Of a DNA stretch of 64,000 bases, positions 11,904 to 22,148 are shown piece after piece. Position 1 is the first letter of the stretch. Each line of letters starts with the position of its first letter. This stretch comes from Ashinkailepas kermadecensis (taxonomy: Eukaryota > Arthropoda > Thecostraca > Neolepadidae), in assembly GCA_034440615.1 (NCBI GenBank), contig JAOTOM010005140.1, positions 518,501-582,500 of the forward strand. The letters are read 5' to 3'. Position numbers and translations under genes: made by a program. The notes under the pieces are model-generated. The model ran no database searches and was not told where the DNA came from. It was given only the letters and a program-made list of their open reading frames with translations.

Positions 11904-12178
11904 TTGAGGGGACATGTCCCCTCAATATTTTTTAAGTATAACATGACGCCCATAGGCCTTGCATGGAAAGAATACGCCTACAACCTCAAATATCCCATGC
12001 ACAATTTTGCTGTGGCGGAGGCCATGCTGCTTGGCATTAACCAAGGATGGAACTTCCTATTGTTTTTTTTGTTTTTGTTTGGAGGGGGCCTTGAGCGCCT
12101 CCCCGAAGAATTTCCACCTTTAGCCCTATGCATAGGGCTAAATCTATTGTGGGCCATAGCTATGATCCACAATAGATC
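11904..12178. repeat. Chain of four palindromes
   Basis: A perfect 22-bp palindrome centred on GGGGACATGTCCCC lies at about 11905-11926. GGAGGGGGCC...GCGCCTCCCC arms lie at about 12081-12104. A perfect 24-bp palindrome, TTTAGCCCTATG plus its mirror, spans 12119-12142. A near-perfect 36-bp palindrome with ATCTATTGTGG/CCACAATAGAT arms spans about 12142-12177. Confidence 0.85.
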
Positions 12179-12289
12179 AAATTGAGCTTAATCTGCTTGA
12201 GCCCTCTCCGCAATCATATTATAAAAGTATGCCCCTGGTGTTGATTTCCTCATATTCGAAAGTGCAGATACCAGTCCCGTTTCAGTCGA

Positions 12290-12650
12290 TTCCAGGACAA
12301 GAAGTCAAAGCATGAAAAGTCAAGTGGAGAATAGTCGAAAGGGATAAAGTTCAATTGGATAAAAGTAAAAGCGATAAAAGTCGAATAGTTGGAACGTCGA
12401 ATGGACAACATATCGAAGGTAGAAAAGCCGAAGACATAAAGTCAAATGGAAAAAAAACAAATCGACTAAAAATCGAAAGAATAAAAATGGAAGCGATATA
12501 AAGTCGAACGGTAAAATATTGCCAAATACACACGATGTGAAACGGACTAAAAGTCGAAAGAATAAAAGTTGAATGGGAAAAGGTCAAACGCACTAAAAGT
12601 CGAAAAGATGAAAGTTAAAGGGGTAAGAATCTAATGAAAAAAAGAAAGAG
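12290..12650 (+). repeat. Degenerate short-phrase repeat, AAAAGTCGAA type
   Basis: The phrase 'ATAAAAGTCGAA' recurs about every 13-18 bases with variable filler. A reverse-complement version (TTCGACTTTT phrases) fills 16900-17410. Confidence 0.75.
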
Positions 12651-13240
12651 AACGGGACCAACAAAGCGAATCGGGAGCGGTACCGGGGAGTGAGACCAGG
12701 GAAGTAGACAGAGTAACGACACCAGATAACTACACCGGGATCTGAGAACGGAACCGAAGAGCTAGATCGTGGAACAAGACCGCAGACGAGACCGGGGAAC
12801 GGGACTTGGGACGATAACTATGGGAACAACATTGGGTAGTTCGACGCAGAATAGAACCGTGGAATAGGACCAGAGCGCCGAGCTGGCTGTAGGTTCCCGT
12901 TTCCCAGTGCAGCAGCAATGAGGAAAAGGGAGAGTCATTCTAATCCATTGTACAATGCACATATGAGAGCCGACGCGGGAGAAAAGGACCGCGGTACGAC
13001 ACAGCCGATCAAGGTGGGCACAGAAACATCATAGGGCGCGAAAATCATGACCAGGGAATGGAATTGGTGACGGAGACCAAGAAACGGAATCTGGAACCGG
13101 GAAACGAAACCGGGGAATGACACCGGAATATAAGACCGCAAAACGGAACTGCGCATAGGCTGGAGAAAGCGAATGGCTGGGGAAATAGGCTGGGGAAAGC
13201 GAGGACCAAGGACACATCTAGAACAGCAAGTCAAATGTCA
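12650..13240 (+). repeat. Degenerate short-phrase repeat, GGAACGGGACC type
   Basis: Phrases such as GGGAACGGGAC, GGAACCGGGAAACG and GAAACCGGGGAATG recur at 13-17-base spacing with no fixed period. No coding signal. Confidence 0.7.
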
Positions 13241-13600
13241 AGGGATGCAATACAGGTACTGTGGATGGCATCGTAAAACCAGAACGGGAAATATCAACGA
13301 AACATGAAAACAAGGAAAGCACCGGGAAACTGGATCTGCAAGTAGTGGTTCGGATGAACACTGCATCACTTCGGATTACCCTGGTGCAGGTTGTGGTACT
13401 ACTTTTTCTCATCATCAAGTAGTCGCAATTGTATTTTTTCTGATTAGACCGTTGCTGACCCGACCCGGCTCGTTCCATCTATCCAGCCTGTCATGTGATG
13501 TCGAGCCAGGTTAGTCCGGCCATGTAAAGGTGGGGAAGTGGCACACCCCCCCCTAAATTTGAAGGTGCGGGGACAATATATATATAAATCGAATATCAAT
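13241..13600. other. No recognised gene
   Basis: Contains a C run near 13546 and short TA tracts next to the left arm of the foldback element. Confidence 0.4.
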
Positions 13601-15398
13601 ATAGTCAAGCGTACTCTCACAAAATTTAGGCTATCACAGTACATATGGTCAGTTCATTTCGTAACGCACTGAGAAGTGAGCGCCCTGAGCATATTTGGGT
13701 GCATCACACAGCAGACAATTACGTTGGTCGTTAATCCCAAGGCCACACCAAAAACATTCCTTATTCTCGCTTTAGGGTCACGACAGAGTACCTCGCGCAT
13801 TAACCCGCCGGTTTATAGCCGGATCTCTTTCGCGTATGTACATGACCTCTAGTATGTAGGGGCTTCTTGGCTCGGGTGATCTGGCGATGATAGTGGTATT
13901 GTCAACCATTTGTTGTCTCGTGAGGCGTGTGTCGTGCTGCATGTTCGCGTGCGTCTGTGGGCCACCGCTCTGCAGGTGCATCGTGATACGCCTGCTAGAT
14001 GAAGTGTTGTTGTCATTCCGTCTGTGGGCCACCGCTCTGCAGGTGCATCGTGATACGCCTGCTAGATGAAGTGTTGTTGTCATTCCGTCTGTGGGCCACC
14101 GCTCTGCAGGTGTTCGCGTGCGTCTGTGGGCCACCGCTCTGCAGGTGCATCGTGATACGCCTGCTAGATGAAGTGTTGTTGTCATTCCGTCTGTGGGCCA
14201 CCGCTCTGCAGGTGTTCGCGTGCGTCTGTGGGCCACCGCTCTGCAGGTGTTCGCGTGCGTCTGTGGGCCACCGCTCTGCAGGTGTGTGGTGATACGCCTG
14301 CTAGATGAAGTGTTGTTGTCATTCCGTCTGTGGGCCACCGCTCTGCAGGTGTATCGTGATACGCCTGCTAGATGAAGTGTTGTTGTCATTCCGTCTGTGG
14401 GCCACCGCTCTGCAGGTGTTCGCGTGCGTCTGTGGGCCACCGCTCTGCAGGTGTGTGGTGATACGCCTGCTAGATGAAGTGTTGTTGTCATTCCGTCTGT
14501 GGGCCACCGCTCTGCAGGTGTTCGCGTGCGTCTGTGGGCCACCGCTCTGCAGGTGTTCGCGTGCGTCTGTGGGCCACCGCTCTGCAGGTGTGTGGTGATA
14601 CGCCTGCTAGATGAAGTGTTGTTGTCATTCCGTCTGTGGGCCACCGCTCTGCAGGTGCATCGTGATACGCCTGCTAGATGAAGTGTTGTTGTCATTCCGA
14701 TGTAATTGTAGTCTAAAAGGGGCGTACAATCTTCAGTTTCGCATTTGTGCTGATATGACTGCTTCAGCGACCATTTGTCACAAGATGGTTTGTGTTGCAT
14801 CACAAGTGAACGAGTGATGGGGTTCGCAAAGAAAATGACTGGTTTCAGTTCTGCTGTTGACAAGCTGTTCCACAAGAATAGAATGTCCCCTGCTTACCAA
14901 ACCGATGAAAAAGTGCTGCGAAACATTATGAAGAGTCACTGTCCCCGACGATGAATTGAAACTAGTAATTTACTATCAGAACCACACCACTCTTTCACTA
15001 GTGATGCAAACAACCCATTTTGTAATCGGTCATCGCTGAAGCAGTCCCATGTAATTTATTAATGCAAATGCACAATTGGAGATAGTGCGCTCCGTTCAAA
15101 CAGCAATTGCATTGGAAGGACAACTTCACTCAGCAGGCGTATCACCATGCACCTGCAGCCCGAGGTACCCTGTCTCTGTATGACGGGTCACCACTGAGTC
15201 AAAATGACCAATTGTGACCCTAAAGCCAGAATAGCGAATGTTGCCTGTGTGGCTTTGTGAATAACGACCAACATTGTGTTTACTTTTCTGCTGTGTGATG
15301 TCATCTAAATATGCTTAGTACGCCATTTCTCAGTGTGTTGTAAAATAAACTGACTACATGCTGTAGTTGCCAAATTTTCCGAGTGTACGCTTAACCAT
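13600..15398. mobile_element. Foldback-type element with ~200-bp inverted arms and an internal array
   Basis: About 13600-13800 is repeated in reverse complement at about 15165-15398. Paired boxes include GTCAAGCGTAC/GTACGCTTAAC, TGCTGTGTGATG, TTAACGACCAAC against ATAACGACCAAC, GTGACCCTAAAGC and GAGGTAC. Between the arms lies a higher-order tandem array. Inside the right arm, 15133-15160 carries one inverted fragment of the array monomer. No transposase is visible, so it would be non-autonomous. Confidence 0.7.
13952..14698 (+). repeat. Higher-order tandem array, 306-bp supra-unit
   Basis: Two monomers share a 27-bp core beginning CGTCTGTGGGCCACCGCTCT. Type A is 35 bp (core plus TTCGCGTG). 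Type B is 67 bp (core plus a 40-bp tail with GATACGCCTGCTAGATGAAG). The order is BBABAA, BBABAA, BB, giving two full supra-units of 306 bp (13952-14257 and 14258-14563) plus a partial third. Lack of stops creates spurious long open frames, including a 365-codon one on the minus strand. Confidence 0.95.
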
Positions 15399-15429
15399 CC
15401 CCGTCTTTCCGGTCATATCCTGACAACCC

Positions 15430-16255
15430 ATCTCGGGGGGGGGGGGGGGAGAGAGGGTGATACAACACCCCATCTAATCTCCAAACTAAGCGTCGCACAA
15501 AAACGAAGGAGGTGTCATCGGAAAGCGCTCGACACGTAGGGCCAGACACCACCCCTAAAATATTGTCCCCCCAAAAGTGACGTCGTCACTAGGGGGCCTA
15601 AGTTCTCACGACTTACATCATGTTTTTGGCTCTGGGGAGTTCATTTTAGGGGAGATTTGAAAAACAAAAATGATTTAGAATCAGAAAAGGAAGACAAAAT
15701 CGATCACGGCCATAACATTTTTACCCACCCGAAAATTATAACGTATTTTTTGTTTGGTGAAATATTATAATGTTGAGTTTTCAATTTTCTTTAATTTTTC
15801 GTTTTGTAATGGGTAGAATGGACCGAAAAACGTTGTTCGAAGTCAACCTTCTCTCATAAAAAATGCTTACTTTAGCCAGAATCTTCTACTTTAGCTCTTA
15901 TGGGGAAATATGTAAAAAAGTAATCAAAAAGGAAAACAAATATAAAATTCCCCTGGTGCGTTTAGTTTCGTCCCTAAAGATAACCAAACGCTGAAAGTTT
16001 CATTAAAATATATCCATCCGTTAAAGCGTGACGACTGGTAGAACATTTCTGGAGGTGACCTCACTTGACCTTGACTAACTGTTGACCCAAGATGACCTAA
16101 CCTCAAAATTGTGACACAACATGCCAAATTGATGTGGGAAAAGTACGCTAAATTTCGGCGCGCTGCCGCGCGCCGTTCTTCCGCTATCCGCGAAAAACCT
16201 AACGGGGGCTGTTAACCCCCCCCCCCTCCCCCGAGACGGCGCGGGTTAACGATAC
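15430..16255 (+). repeat. Dispersed repeat F, copy 1 (inverted partner at 19640-20465)
   Basis: About 820 bp that aligns with the reverse complement of 19640-20465. Shared features in order: a G-rich edge, TCTAATCTCCAAA, GTCATCGGAAAG, TGACGTC near ACTAG, GGCTCTGGGGAGTTCATTTT, GCGTGACGACTGG, a TTGAC/TGACC-rich stretch, and AAATTTCGGCGCGCTG at the inner edge. No coding sequence. Confidence 0.85.
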
Positions 16256-16599
16256 TTACCTTCCGTTTATGTATATACGCGACTTCGACTCTTGTACATT
16301 AACTAAGATCGGTGTTGCTTTAACATATTACCGGTGTGACTTAGTTAGTGCAATATGTGCTTATTCCTGATGATGTCATGTGAAATGACGAAACGTCGAC
16401 ATGACGGATGGAAGCTTTACGTTCCTTAAGTCAGATGTCTGTACTCATAATATGCTTTGGTGCAATTTGTAATCCACACCAATGCGAACAAAGAAAGATA
16501 GTAGGAGGAATCAAAGCAACGTCAAAGAAACTAATCAACAGTAAAGCCGCGCAGTGACCTCTAACTAGCAATACATATTAAATTATATGTTTCCGAACT

Positions 16600-16664
16600 A
16601 GATGAATATATATATATATATATATGTATATTTTAATTATGAAAACAAAACAAAAATATATACA

Positions 16665-16758
<94 letters not shown>

Positions 16759-16824
16759 TATTTATATGTATATATATATATATATACATATATGTAATAT
16801 ATATTTATATATAGATATATATAT
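16600..16824. repeat. (TA)n tracts
   Basis: Interrupted TA microsatellite, longest pure run about 16670-16755. Confidence 0.95.
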
Positions 16825-16899
16825 GCTCCTGTAGTGAGCGTGAAGTAGATACGAATCTGTTTGACGAATTGACATTTCAATTATTTTCCTCTTTCTCTA

Positions 16900-17410
16900 T
16901 GAGTTTTATCTTTTCAAGCATTGATCAACCAAAATTGTATACTTTGCACCTTTTTCCGCTAAGTTTCATCTCATTCGGAATTGTGTGACTTTGAGTCTTA
17001 CATTACATACCCTTTCAACTTTTTGTCCGTTCGACTTATTCATTTGACATCTTTTTCTTCAAATGTTGCTCATTTTAATTTTTTTCGTTCCACTTTTGTC
17101 CTTTCGACTTTCAGTTCGTTTGGCTTTCATGTGTTCACCTTCTATCCTTTTTACATTTAGTCCGTTTGACTTATCCAAATCAACCTTTTGTCCTTTTGTC
17201 CCTTTTCCGTTCCACTTTTATCGCTTCCACTTTTATGCTTTCAGCCCTTAGTCCGTGTGACTTTTTCAATTTGACTTCTCCCCCTTCGACTTCTCCCGCT
17301 TTGATTTTTGTCCATCCAATCAATTTGATTTTTTGTCCATTTCTATCCACTTCGACTTTCTTCCATTCGACTTTTTCTCCTTTGACTTTTGTGTCTGTTT
17401 TTTTCCGGAC
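16900..17410 (-). repeat. Degenerate short-phrase repeat, TTCGACTTTT type
   Basis: Phrases like CCTTTCGACTTT and CCGTTTGACTT recur every 13-20 bases. It is the reverse-complement counterpart of 12290-12650. Confidence 0.75.
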
Positions 17411-18549
17411 ACGGTTTCGGTCGATATAGCGATTGCGGAAGAAGCATGAGGGGGAGGAGAAACAATTTGTATCCCCACCACACCAGTGTACTTACTTATT
17501 CATTGGGAGCACCATTTATTACGGCGACGCTTCATTTCCGCCATGCACCATACCCGACCAAAAAATGCCACCAACACACACGAGCCAGAAATTTATTCGG
17601 GTGCCAAACCTACGACTTACAGATTGGAGGAAACCGCTCCTCAGAAGAGCCCTGTGTAAATATTATTCCTGTGTAGGCACATTTGAACCAACAGTGACGG
17701 AGCTAAAACGATTCCAATCTATCCCTACTATATGCATTAATCTAGCTTACAGGTCTATCCTTCAAATGAGAGGTGGATTGTTGTCAAGCATGCCCTTTCA
17801 TATATAATTATATCGCTTGAAAAAAACATTCATACGATTATGTATAGGTTTATGTAATTCGCAGTGGCTCACCTCTCAAATGTTGGGACGAAAATATGCC
17901 AAAAGGAACTGGGTTCTGCATTGATCGATTCCTGATTAATCTGTCTCTATTATGTTGGGCCGGAAGTACTGTACCATGTATTACGTAAAGCTACTTCTGT
18001 CATTTCACATGAGCATATGCAGGCACAGGTGAGTGAGTCACTAGTGTTACTGCCTTGTATAAATATTAAGTAATGCATTTTTACGTACAAAGACCATGCA
18101 AGATGTACTTATTCGAATGCACTATTTTGCTATTAATTACTCTCGTCAAAACATGAACTAATGCCGGAAAATTCACCTTAACGTCTTCATGTGTGCGTAT
18201 TTCCAAAATATCCCACTTGGCGGCACTACGAGTCTTGTTGAATTGTGTTCGTTGTGCACAGGCCATTAGCGTACCTGAGATATATAAGCGCAGGTACGCC
18301 ATAAGCGTACCCATGCTGAAGAAACCACTGCATTGATAAACATAGCCCTCATAATATACATAGTAATAAACACAATAAACGAAACATAGTAACAACAACA
18401 ACACACCACAAACAATACATAGTAACAACAGTAATAAACATAATAAACATAGGTCTCATATTGCTAAGGCGCATTTATATTTTTACAAATATTCAATTAA
18501 ACAATATATTTCACGGGCACTGAGATAAACTTCACTAACGAACGAGGGA
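17411..18549. other. No recognised gene
   Basis: Short open frames only; a TAGTAACAA-type microrepeat near 18361-18445. Confidence 0.45.
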
Positions 18550-19030
18550 TGTGACTTGGACAGGGCTGGAGACCGCTGCTCTGGACCATGATCGACCCTG
18601 CCGCGGCCCATGGCGTGCATCCCACAAACCTGCCGCCGGCCTGCTTACAGCACCCAGCGTCCACACACCACTATCGATCGGCCGGGAAACAATGTGGTGC
18701 GTGCCGGCGTCGACCTCTCAGCTGTGCTGCACCCCGCGACACGTGCCGTCGGCGTCCCCCACCACGTCGGTCACGACGATCGTCGGTGGCGACGCTGGAC
18801 GCGCATTCCTGGCGTGCCTGGCATGCCGCAGTCGGCCGACGACGCCGCCTGCGCGAGCGCGCCGCACCTGTCCCCCCTGCGCCGGCGCGCCGGGGGCGCC
18901 TGGGCGCAGATGGCCAGCAGGGGGATGCTGGCGAGCCGTGGGATTCGATCGTGCGGGAGGCGCTCGTCGTGCCCCGGCTGCCGGAACAACTGATGGGGAC
19001 GGACGCGGGATTTAATGTGCCGATGTCGTG
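18550..19030. promoter_or_regulatory. CpG-rich island
   Basis: CpG-dense, G+C-rich stretch with long open frames on both strands, the expected by-product of composition. A 154-codon + strand frame at 18551-19015 shows no domain. It could be an unmethylated island or a diverged exon; I cannot decide. Confidence 0.35.
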
Positions 19031-19639
19031 ACGGTGCTGCCAGCCAAAGACACCGTTCAGCAACATTGGGATACTTTTGGTCTGGTGTTGACATTCAGGT
19101 GTTCAGCGGCGTTGGGATACTTTTGGTCTGGTTTAGGCATTCGGGAGTGTTTTTGAACCTCCGGAGACGTATTTTTATGGCAACAACATTACATTTTTAC
19201 TATCATCAAACTTCAGTTCGATGTAGCGTTTTATGAGCATGCAATCGAGAAAGGTACGCACATCAGGTATGGTAACATAAAATTCAAACCATGCATAAGG
19301 GCCGTTGCATAAAATTACACTGGCGACGAAGTGGAGGCAAACAACACACGCAACTTTTGATGTATTTAAAAAGCATGAAATCCTTTGCTACGATGTAAAG
19401 TAAGTGGGTACTTCCTTGCCTACCTACGTAGCACGGCCGAGAACTTGTATTTAGTTGATGGAGCGCATTCCCTCTCAACTTGCAGATTCCTGGAAAGGTG
19501 AGCATTTATACCATTCATCATTGACCAATGATAATCATGAAGATATTACTATTTGGAAACAAGTATACCTACTTCATGAGGTAAATGGTTCGGGAGCAGG
19601 AAGGTAGGACCTTCAGTATAAGTAGTGCTATTTTATTCG
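19031..19639. other. Small duplication, otherwise nothing recognised
   Basis: TTGGGATACTTTTGGTCTGG occurs twice, at about 19065 and 19112. Confidence 0.5.
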
Positions 19640-20465
19640 AAAGAACATGCTTAACCCGCCCCATCGCGTGCGGGTACTATGTACCCCCTCCCCTAAGGTC
19701 TTCCACGAACAGTAAAAAAACGGCACGCGTCAGCGCGCCGAAATTTGAGACAGTGTTCCGACCTCAATTTGGCATGTTGTGTAAAATTATTGAGGTCACG
19801 TCATCCACGGTCAACGAGCTATTCAGGGTCAATTGAGGTCACGTCCAAAAATCTTCAACCAGTCGTCACGCTTTAATGGATAAATGTATTTGAATGAAAC
19901 TTTAAGCGTTTGCTTATCTTTAGGGATGTAACAAAACTCACTAGATACATTTTTGATTATTTTTCGTTTTTGATGACGTATTAGTTTTGCATATTTGCCC
20001 ATCAGGGACAGAATCGAAGATTCTGGCTAAATAAACTTTGTATGAGGGAAAGTTACATTAAATCAACGTTTCGCGGTCCGCTCTAACCATTAGAAAAATA
20101 TAAATTCAAGAAGATTGAAAACTCAAAGTTTTGAAAATTTTGAAACTATAAAACGTTGATTTTTGTTGATTTTTGGGTGGGCAAAAATTCGATTTTTTTG
20201 CCCGTCGAATCGAAATTCGTCGATTTCGATTTTCGTTTCCCATTCCATTTTTTTAAATCTTCCCAAAAATGAACTCCAGAGCCGTATACATTATGTCAGT
20301 CGTGATCACAAAGACCCACTAGTGACGTCAATTTGTTTGTTTGGGGGGATTTTCGGGGTAGTTTCGGACCCTACTCGTCATATCTTTCCGATGACAGCAC
20401 CTTCGTTTTCGTGCAATGCTTGATTTGGAAATTAGAGGGGGTAATAAGGACCCCCGAGAGGCTCT
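19640..20465 (-). repeat. Dispersed repeat F, copy 2
   Basis: Reverse-complement partner of 15430-16255, with comparable length and the same box order. The pair faces each other across about 3.4 kb. Confidence 0.85.
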
Positions 20466-20477
20466 GACCGGAATGAT

Positions 20478-20512
20478 AGAACATGCTCTCCGGCTTAAGG
20501 AGAGCATGTTCT
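20478..20512. repeat. Perfect 14-bp hairpin
   Basis: AGAACATGCTCTCC and GGAGAGCATGTTCT flank a GGCTTAA loop, just outside repeat F copy 2. Confidence 0.9.
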
Positions 20513-21589
20513 TCTTTCACAATTATGCCATTTAACATTCTCCCAACTCAAAGTAGCCTCTGTTTTCCCCTTACTCAGCTTGCCAATTCATCTTATGATA
20601 TCCAGTTACCAAAAGTTACCAATATTGCTAGATTTGCTGGGATGAAAGGCTGGATGGATTTACTGCTCTGTGAAGTTTAATTGAACTGCCCAGTACCTGA
20701 AAATGACATAAATAGCGGTAAATTACACCGAGGGTCATCATCGACACCTGTATTACTGCTATGATTTGTTTTATGCTGTGTGCGTCTCCCACGCTTAGAT
20801 ACGCCACATCCATGATGGCCGTATCAGCATTGGATTATGCTCCATAATCTCAGGGCTTAGAAACACGAGAATGTCTTGTTCATTTCTGAACTTCTCATTT
20901 AATTAAAATATATCATCACTGCAAAAGTCGAATGACTATATCACACAACATGAAGCTGCATCCGCGCCAATAAAGCGAGATGTCATCCGCGCTGCCGAAA
21001 TCAAAGTCACAGCTTCAATATTGTAGAAGAGTCCACCAATGGTTAATGGCGTTAAGTGGGCATATTTGTGTTTAATTTCGGCACCTACATGTACAGGTAA
21101 TGCGAGGTGGTTAAAATGCAGTACAAGACTGATGTATCAGACGGACTGCAGTAAAAGACTGATAAGTCACTGACTGAATCGACAGACCATGTGTCAATGC
21201 GACCTCGGACGAAATAATAATGGCCATTTTTTAGATGCATCGTGGGTGTATGAAATAAACTGTACCTGTTGCTGAATGGAAGTTATTGACTTGTTCGCCC
21301 AGTATATATGGATCATTATGTACCTATTTTTGCTGCTTACTCAACCACCCAATGCAACATAATCGTTAATCTGAGATACATAGAATATATTTCAGGTGTC
21401 ATCCAGCAACATACAACGTCACGGGAGTATATCTTTTGTGTTGGCTTCCTGCGTGCAATCGAAATATGGAACTTGTTTGGTTCATCGTTCATGTTTGGGG
21501 TTTCCCAAAGCAACGCTCTGATTCTGATTAGAGGGCAATGGCCTTCGGATCAAGTTGCGCTTTTGGTGAGTTCTGGCGAAAAACGAAGC
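20513..21589. other. No recognised gene upstream of the Hey island
   Basis: A+T-rich. A TATATA string at about 21303 is the only promoter-like motif. An open frame from 21308 runs into the CpG island but shows no domain. Confidence 0.45.
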
Positions 21590-22089
21590 GTGGCATCCGT
21601 GTGGACGTGCCCGAGGCGTGCACGCGCCGGCGGGCGCCGGCCGTGGCAGCGGCATGGCAGGCCACGTTGTCGCCGACGGACCTCTCCAGCCCCTCGCCAG
21701 TTGCCAGACACGCGTCGCGACGGCGGCCGACCAAGTTGTGGCGCGCGACGGCCGCCGTTATCGCCGTGCGGCGCACACTCCTCAACTCATTATCGGCGCC
21801 GGATAACGAGTCGGGCTTGTGCCGTGCTCTGCGCGTGGGTCCGGCCGACCGGCTGCCGGCTCTGGCGTTCTCACGCGCCAGCGTGGGAACGCGGGTCGGA
21901 GGGTAGTGTCGGGTGGGCTCGCGCATGCGCCGTGCGCGCCGGCGGCGGCCGCCCTGCCGCCCGGCCGCCGCCCGGCCGCCGCCCGGTCGTGTGCCAGACC
22001 GGGGGCGGCTTCCGACGGCGTTGGACGCGGCACGTGCCTCACCGCTGCCGGGTCACGTGACCGAGCGACGCTCGCGGCGCATGATCAGG
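21590..22089 (+). promoter_or_regulatory. CpG island and probable 5' region of Hey with CSL and E-box motifs
   Basis: About 500 bp of CpG-dense sequence directly upstream of the Hey start. Two CSL/Su(H)-type motifs (consensus YGTGRGAA) lie close together: TTCTCACG at 21869-21876 and CGTGGGAA at 21882-21889, pointing away from each other with a 5-base gap. Two CACGTG boxes lie at 22031-22036 and 22054-22059; the first sits in GGCACGTGCC, the site preferred by Hes/Hey proteins. Vertebrate and insect Hey genes are Notch targets, so CSL input and autorepression are reasonable inferences. The transcription start cannot be placed. Confidence 0.5.
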
Positions 22090-22148
22090 ATGAAGCGGTC
22101 GGTGAGCGACAGCGACTGCGACGACGCCTTTGCCGACGACTGCAGAGA
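22090..22148 (+). CDS. Hey: Hey exon 1 (coding part)
   Basis: Encodes [19 protein letters not shown] and two bases (GA) of Asp20. The donor is GA|GTGAGT, an excellent match to consensus. Acidic, serine/aspartate-rich N-termini are usual in Hey proteins. Without splicing the frame stops at once in TGA. Confidence 0.85.

Noticed and set aside
13778..14875. 365-codon minus-strand open frame
   Set aside because: It is a by-product of the stop-free higher-order repeat; no domain and equivalent frames exist on the other strand.
18551..19031. 147- and 154-codon frames
   Set aside because: Overlapping open frames on both strands in a CpG island; no recognisable domain.
21869..21889. Classic SPS (paired Su(H) site)
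   Set aside because: The two CSL motifs point outward with a 5-base gap; the classic arrangement is head-to-head with 16-17 bases.
21308..22060. 250-codon frame upstream of Hey
   Set aside because: Its second half is arginine/alanine/proline-rich CpG-island sequence, overlapped by equally open frames; it ends before the Hey ATG and has no domain.
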